Positions 6,938 to 9,587 of a stretch of DNA of 9,587 bases are shown one piece after another. The position numbers were made by a program, and so were the translations under genes. Each line of letters opens with the position of its first letter. Position 1 is the stretch's first letter. The notes beneath the pieces were generated by a model that worked only from the letters and a program-made list of their open reading frames with translations, was not told where the DNA came from and ran no database searches. The stretch is from an uncultured beta proteobacterium. GTDB taxonomy: Bacteria; Pseudomonadota; Gammaproteobacteria; Burkholderiales; Burkholderiaceae_C. The stretch spans positions 1-9,587 of the forward strand of contig CAIQEX010000744.1 of the NCBI GenBank assembly GCA_903870955.1, in the 5' to 3' direction.

Positions 6938-9202
6938 ATGAAACGATTGCCAATCTACCTGTTTTCACTCTGCATGGTCATGGCGGGAGCGGGTTCTGGT
7001 TTGGCGCAGCCTGTCAAGTTGGGGGCGGGAACCTATCTGGCATCACCAAAAACGGGTGACCGTGCGGTGCCCAAAGCCGAATTTCGAACTGAAGCCATGT
7101 TGAGCCGGGCCGCGCCCAGTGCACAGTGGTATTCGACCCTGCTGTATAGCAGTAAGCCCGAGGCGCTTTTCGTGCAACCCATCACGGTTCGGACCACTGC
7201 GCAGGGTCTGGAATTTGCGCTGCCTACCAAAGAAGTGGTCGACACTGAGCGCAAAGACACGGTCATTCAATACCCACATCGCAAGCCATTGCTTTTGTCA
7301 CCCGTCGCGTTTGAGCCTGGCCCGGCAAAACTGGCGGGGGCCGGGGACTGGTCGGTGAACATTTCGATGTCGCGTGGAGCGGACGACATGCAGGTCAGCG
7401 TGGCCCACGGCATGCCTTACGCGCAAGTCATGCTCAGTCGGGGTGACTTGCGCTTGCGTTTGCCCCAAGCGGCGCAAGGGGTGGTTCAGGGCACGGAGGC
7501 CAAAATCTTGGCCTTGTCGGTGGCGGGTAAAAACTACGCGCTTTTCGCGGCGCAGGGTTCGAGTTGGGAAAAGATTTCCGATACCGAATGGGTTGCACAT
7601 CTCCCGGCCGGCAAAGGCTATGTGAGTGCTGCGGCACTGCCCGATGGCACGCCAGAAACCCTGGCCAAGTTTACCCGTCACGCTTATGCATTTGTGCAAA
7701 CCACGGCCGTGAACTGGAAGTTTGACAGCCAGAATAGTCGGGTAGAGACCACCTTCAATGCGGTGACCAAGGCGATGGAAGGCCCGGAGGCCGGGCCTCT
7801 GTTAGGCCTGTATCCGCACCAGTGGTTTAACAACCCGTCGGTCGAAGGCAAACTCGGTGCGTCGTACGAAAGCATTCGCGGCCCCATCCGCTTGCTGGAG
7901 GCGTCAGAGTTCAAAACCACGGCTATATATAACGGTTTTGTGCCCTATTGGCCGGGCGTAGCCGAAGGCCCGCGCAGTGGGGAACTGCGCGATGTCATAA
8001 AAGCCGATGTGCGCAATGCGCGGCGCATGATGCTTGAAGAAGGCAAAGGCCCTTACTGGCAGGGCAAAGGTCTGCAGCGGATTCTCAAGTTGATGGATGT
8101 AGCTGAGCAACAGGGTGATCTGGAGACACGCGACAAACTCCTCACTCTGGTCAAAGGGCGCGCCGAGCAGTGGCTGTCCGGCGAAGGCAGCACCTATTTC
8201 CATTACGACAAGGGCCAAGGCACAGTCGCCAGCTACCCGGAAGAGTTCTTCACCGTAGAGCAACTCAACGACCACCATTTCACCTACGGATACTGGATAC
8301 GTGCAGCGGCTGAAATCGCCCTGCGTGACCCGGCCTGGGCCGCTGATGACAAGTGGGGCGGAATGATCAAGCTTCTGGTGGACGACATCGCGAACCCCCG
8401 ACGCGGTGGCGCAGACTTTCCGTTTCTGCGTAACTTCGATCCCTACGAAGGGCACTCGTGGGCCTCAGGCATCGGCATGGGGGACATGGGCAACAACCAG
8501 GAATCTTCATCGGAGGCCATCAACGCCTGGGCCGGGGTAATCCTGTGGGCCGAAGTGCATGGCGATGCCGCGTTGCGCGACCTGGGCGTGTATCTCTACA
8601 CCACCGAGACACAGGCCATTAACCATTACTGGTTCGATATATATGGCAAGGTGCTTCCACCCGAATATAAAAACGTCGAAGTCAGCCAGGTATTCGGCGG
8701 CATGATGGCCCACAACACATGGTGGATTGATGACCCGCGTCAGATCAAGGGCATCAATATTCTGCCGCTCACCACGGCGTCGACCTACCTGGCCACCGAC
8801 CCGGAATTTATCAAGCGCAGTGTTGCAACGCTCAAACCCGAAATTGCGCTGTGGGAATCCCGTGGCAAGAAAATAAACCCACCCGATATCTGGCAGGACA
8901 TCTTTGCCCAGTACCTGGGACTGGCGGACCCCGCAGCGGGACTTGCCGCCTGGAACCGCTGGGGTTCATTTGAGTTGGGCGACACCCGCAGCCATGCACT
9001 GCACTGGCTCCTGAGCCTTCAGCAAATGGGCGCGGTGGATGTGTCGGTAACCGCAAACACGACCTTCTATAGTGTGTTCAAGCGTGCGGATGGCGGCAAA
9101 ACCTACCTGGCCTTCAACGCCGGGACAGCGCCGATTCGCGTTGCATTTAGCGATGGCAAAGCGCTGGACGTTGCACCGGGCAAGTTGGCAAGATTGCAGT
9201 GA
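6938..9202 (+). CDS. Secreted GH81 endo-beta-1,3-glucanase
   Basis: A 754-residue protein with a Sec signal peptide (MKRLPIYLFSLCMVMAGAGS core, likely cleavage after GLA, residue 23). The mature part matches GH81 from end to end: an N-terminal beta-sandwich (about 30-260), a linking region, and the (alpha/alpha)6 catalytic domain (about 330-700). Key residues are visible: Asp445 in LNDHHFTYGY, the family's candidate general acid, and the pair Glu522/Glu526 in NNQESSSEAINAW, which holds the candidate base. Family knowledge: GH81 enzymes are inverting endo-beta-1,3-glucanases acting on laminarin, curdlan or fungal wall glucan. No extra binding module is present, so it is close to a minimal enzyme. 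It is the first gene of the right-hand operon, probably repressor-controlled, and its stop overlaps the start of the GH16 gene. The ribosome site is weak (CTGGA, 7 nt upstream). Confidence 0.95.
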   Translation: MKRLPIYLFSLCMVMAGAGSGLAQPVKLGAGTYLASPKTGDRAVPKAEFRTEAMLSRAAPSAQWYSTLLYSSKPEALFVQPITVRTTAQGLEFALPTKEVVDTERKDTVIQYPHRKPLLLSPVAFEPGPAKLAGAGDWSVNISMSRGADDMQVSVAHGMPYAQVMLSRGDLRLRLPQAAQGVVQGTEAKILALSVAGKNYALFAAQGSSWEKISDTEWVAHLPAGKGYVSAAALPDGTPETLAKFTRHAYAFVQTTAVNWKFDSQNSRVETTFNAVTKAMEGPEAGPLLGLYPHQWFNNPSVEGKLGASYESIRGPIRLLEASEFKTTAIYNGFVPYWPGVAEGPRSGELRDVIKADVRNARRMMLEEGKGPYWQGKGLQRILKLMDVAEQQGDLETRDKLLTLVKGRAEQWLSGEGSTYFHYDKGQGTVASYPEEFFTVEQLNDHHFTYGYWIRAAAEIALRDPAWAADDKWGGMIKLLVDDIANPRRGGADFPFLRNFDPYEGHSWASGIGMGDMGNNQESSSEAINAWAGVILWAEVHGDAALRDLGVYLYTTETQAINHYWFDIYGKVLPPEYKNVEVSQVFGGMMAHNTWWIDDPRQIKGINILPLTTASTYLATDPEFIKRSVATLKPEIALWESRGKKINPPDIWQDIFAQYLGLADPAAGLAAWNRWGSFELGDTRSHALHWLLSLQQMGAVDVSVTANTTFYSVFKRADGGKTYLAFNAGTAPIRVAFSDGKALDVAPGKLARLQ

Positions 9203-9587
9203 AGCGACTGGTTTTATGGGCCACGGTGGCTTGCGCAATTGTGGGCTGTGGGGGCGGGGGATCTGGCGTGGCTAATGTCGCTGCATCGCCGGTGAATGCA
9301 AGCCCTAACCCACCTGTCACGACTGCAAGCCAACCTGTTCTCGTAACGCCGTCGAATGCCCCTGCAGGAATGACGCTGAAGTGGGCCGATGAGTTCAATG
9401 CCAACGGCCTGCCCGACAGCAGTAATTGGGCCTATGACACGTTTCGAAACCAGCCGGGCTGGTACAACGGAGAGTTACAGTATTACGCCAATGCGCGTCT
9501 GCAAAACACCAGCATTGCAAACGGTGTTCTGACCATCAAGGCCATTAAGGAACGCCTGACGACAGCAGCCGACTATGGCAATCAGGA
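9199..9587 (+). CDS. GH16 laminarinase-type lipoprotein (3' end outside window)
   Basis: An open frame from GTG 9199 to the right edge, 129 complete codons. The GTG start is chosen because GTGA overlaps the GH81 stop by 4 nt and immediately gives a lipoprotein signal: a basic start (KRL), a hydrophobic stretch and the lipobox IVGC with Cys17, then a GGGGS run. A Pro/Thr/Ser/Asn/Val linker (about 22-56) leads into the GH16 fold beginning LKWADEFNANGLPDSSNWAY and continuing through NGELQYYANARLQNTSIANG and VLTIKAIKER, typical of bacterial laminarinases. The catalytic ExDxxE segment lies beyond the window. It is probably an outer-membrane-anchored endo-beta-1,3-glucanase working with GH81. The gene is separate from the GH16 fragment at the left edge, so the locus encodes at least two GH16 enzymes. 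Confidence 0.9.
   Translation, partial: MKRLVLWATVACAIVGCGGGGSGVANVAASPVNASPNPPVTTASQPVLVTPSNAPAGMTLKWADEFNANGLPDSSNWAYDTFRNQPGWYNGELQYYANARLQNTSIANGVLTIKAIKERLTTAADYGNQ

Noticed and set aside
6748..6939. A 63-codon minus-strand frame across the divergent intergenic region
   Set aside because: It covers the operators, ends in the promoter region and has no recognisable sequence or ribosome site; more likely non-coding leader DNA.
7780..7798. GC-rich hairpin AGGCCCGG/CCGGGCCT as a terminator
   Set aside because: It lies inside the GH81 coding region, has a 3-nt loop and no T-tract; it is best explained by codon content.

Overview
The window reads as one dense carbohydrate-degradation locus dedicated to beta-1,3-glucan (laminarin, callose or curdlan type) with beta-1,6 branch processing. 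Seven of the eight protein genes are glycoside hydrolases (two GH16, three GH17, one GH30, one GH81) and the eighth is an outer-membrane porin-like beta-barrel. The host is Gram-negative: there is a porin ending in Phe, and there are lipoproteins with Lol-type outer-membrane sorting. GC-rich coding, the Cys-Gly-rich lipoprotein starts and the porin style suggest a betaproteobacterium of the Burkholderiales (Comamonadaceae/Rhodoferax-like). That placement is inferred from style, not proven.

Layout. (1) A plus-strand operon enters from the left: the 3' end of a GH16 gene (to 142), a GH17 gene (146-1111) and a second GH17 gene (1108-2043, ATGA overlap). (2) A minus-strand operon occupies the middle, read from right to left: porin-like gene (6710-5364), lipoprotein GH17 with a C-terminal beta-sandwich (5338-3449), a strong intercistronic hairpin (3430-3400), then GH30 (3380-2040). 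Its last gene meets the first operon tail to tail, and the two stop codons overlap. (3) A 227-bp divergent control region (6711-6937) carries two near-identical perfect palindromes (core GAAAGCGCTTTC) of the LacI-family operator type, one in front of each divergent gene. (4) A second plus-strand operon starts with GH81 (6938-9202), followed with a GTGA overlap by a GH16 lipoprotein that runs off the right edge.

Working model (inference). Secreted or outer-membrane-anchored endo-beta-1,3-glucanases (GH81, GH16, lipoprotein GH17) cut the polymer. The porin admits oligosaccharides. Leaderless enzymes (two GH17, one GH30) trim or remodel them inside the cell, with GH30 the candidate for beta-1,6 branches. 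The paired palindromes suggest that a LacI-type regulator, encoded outside the window, controls both divergent operons together. No TonB-dependent receptor, inner-membrane sugar transporter, regulator, RNA gene, mobile element or CRISPR array is visible here.
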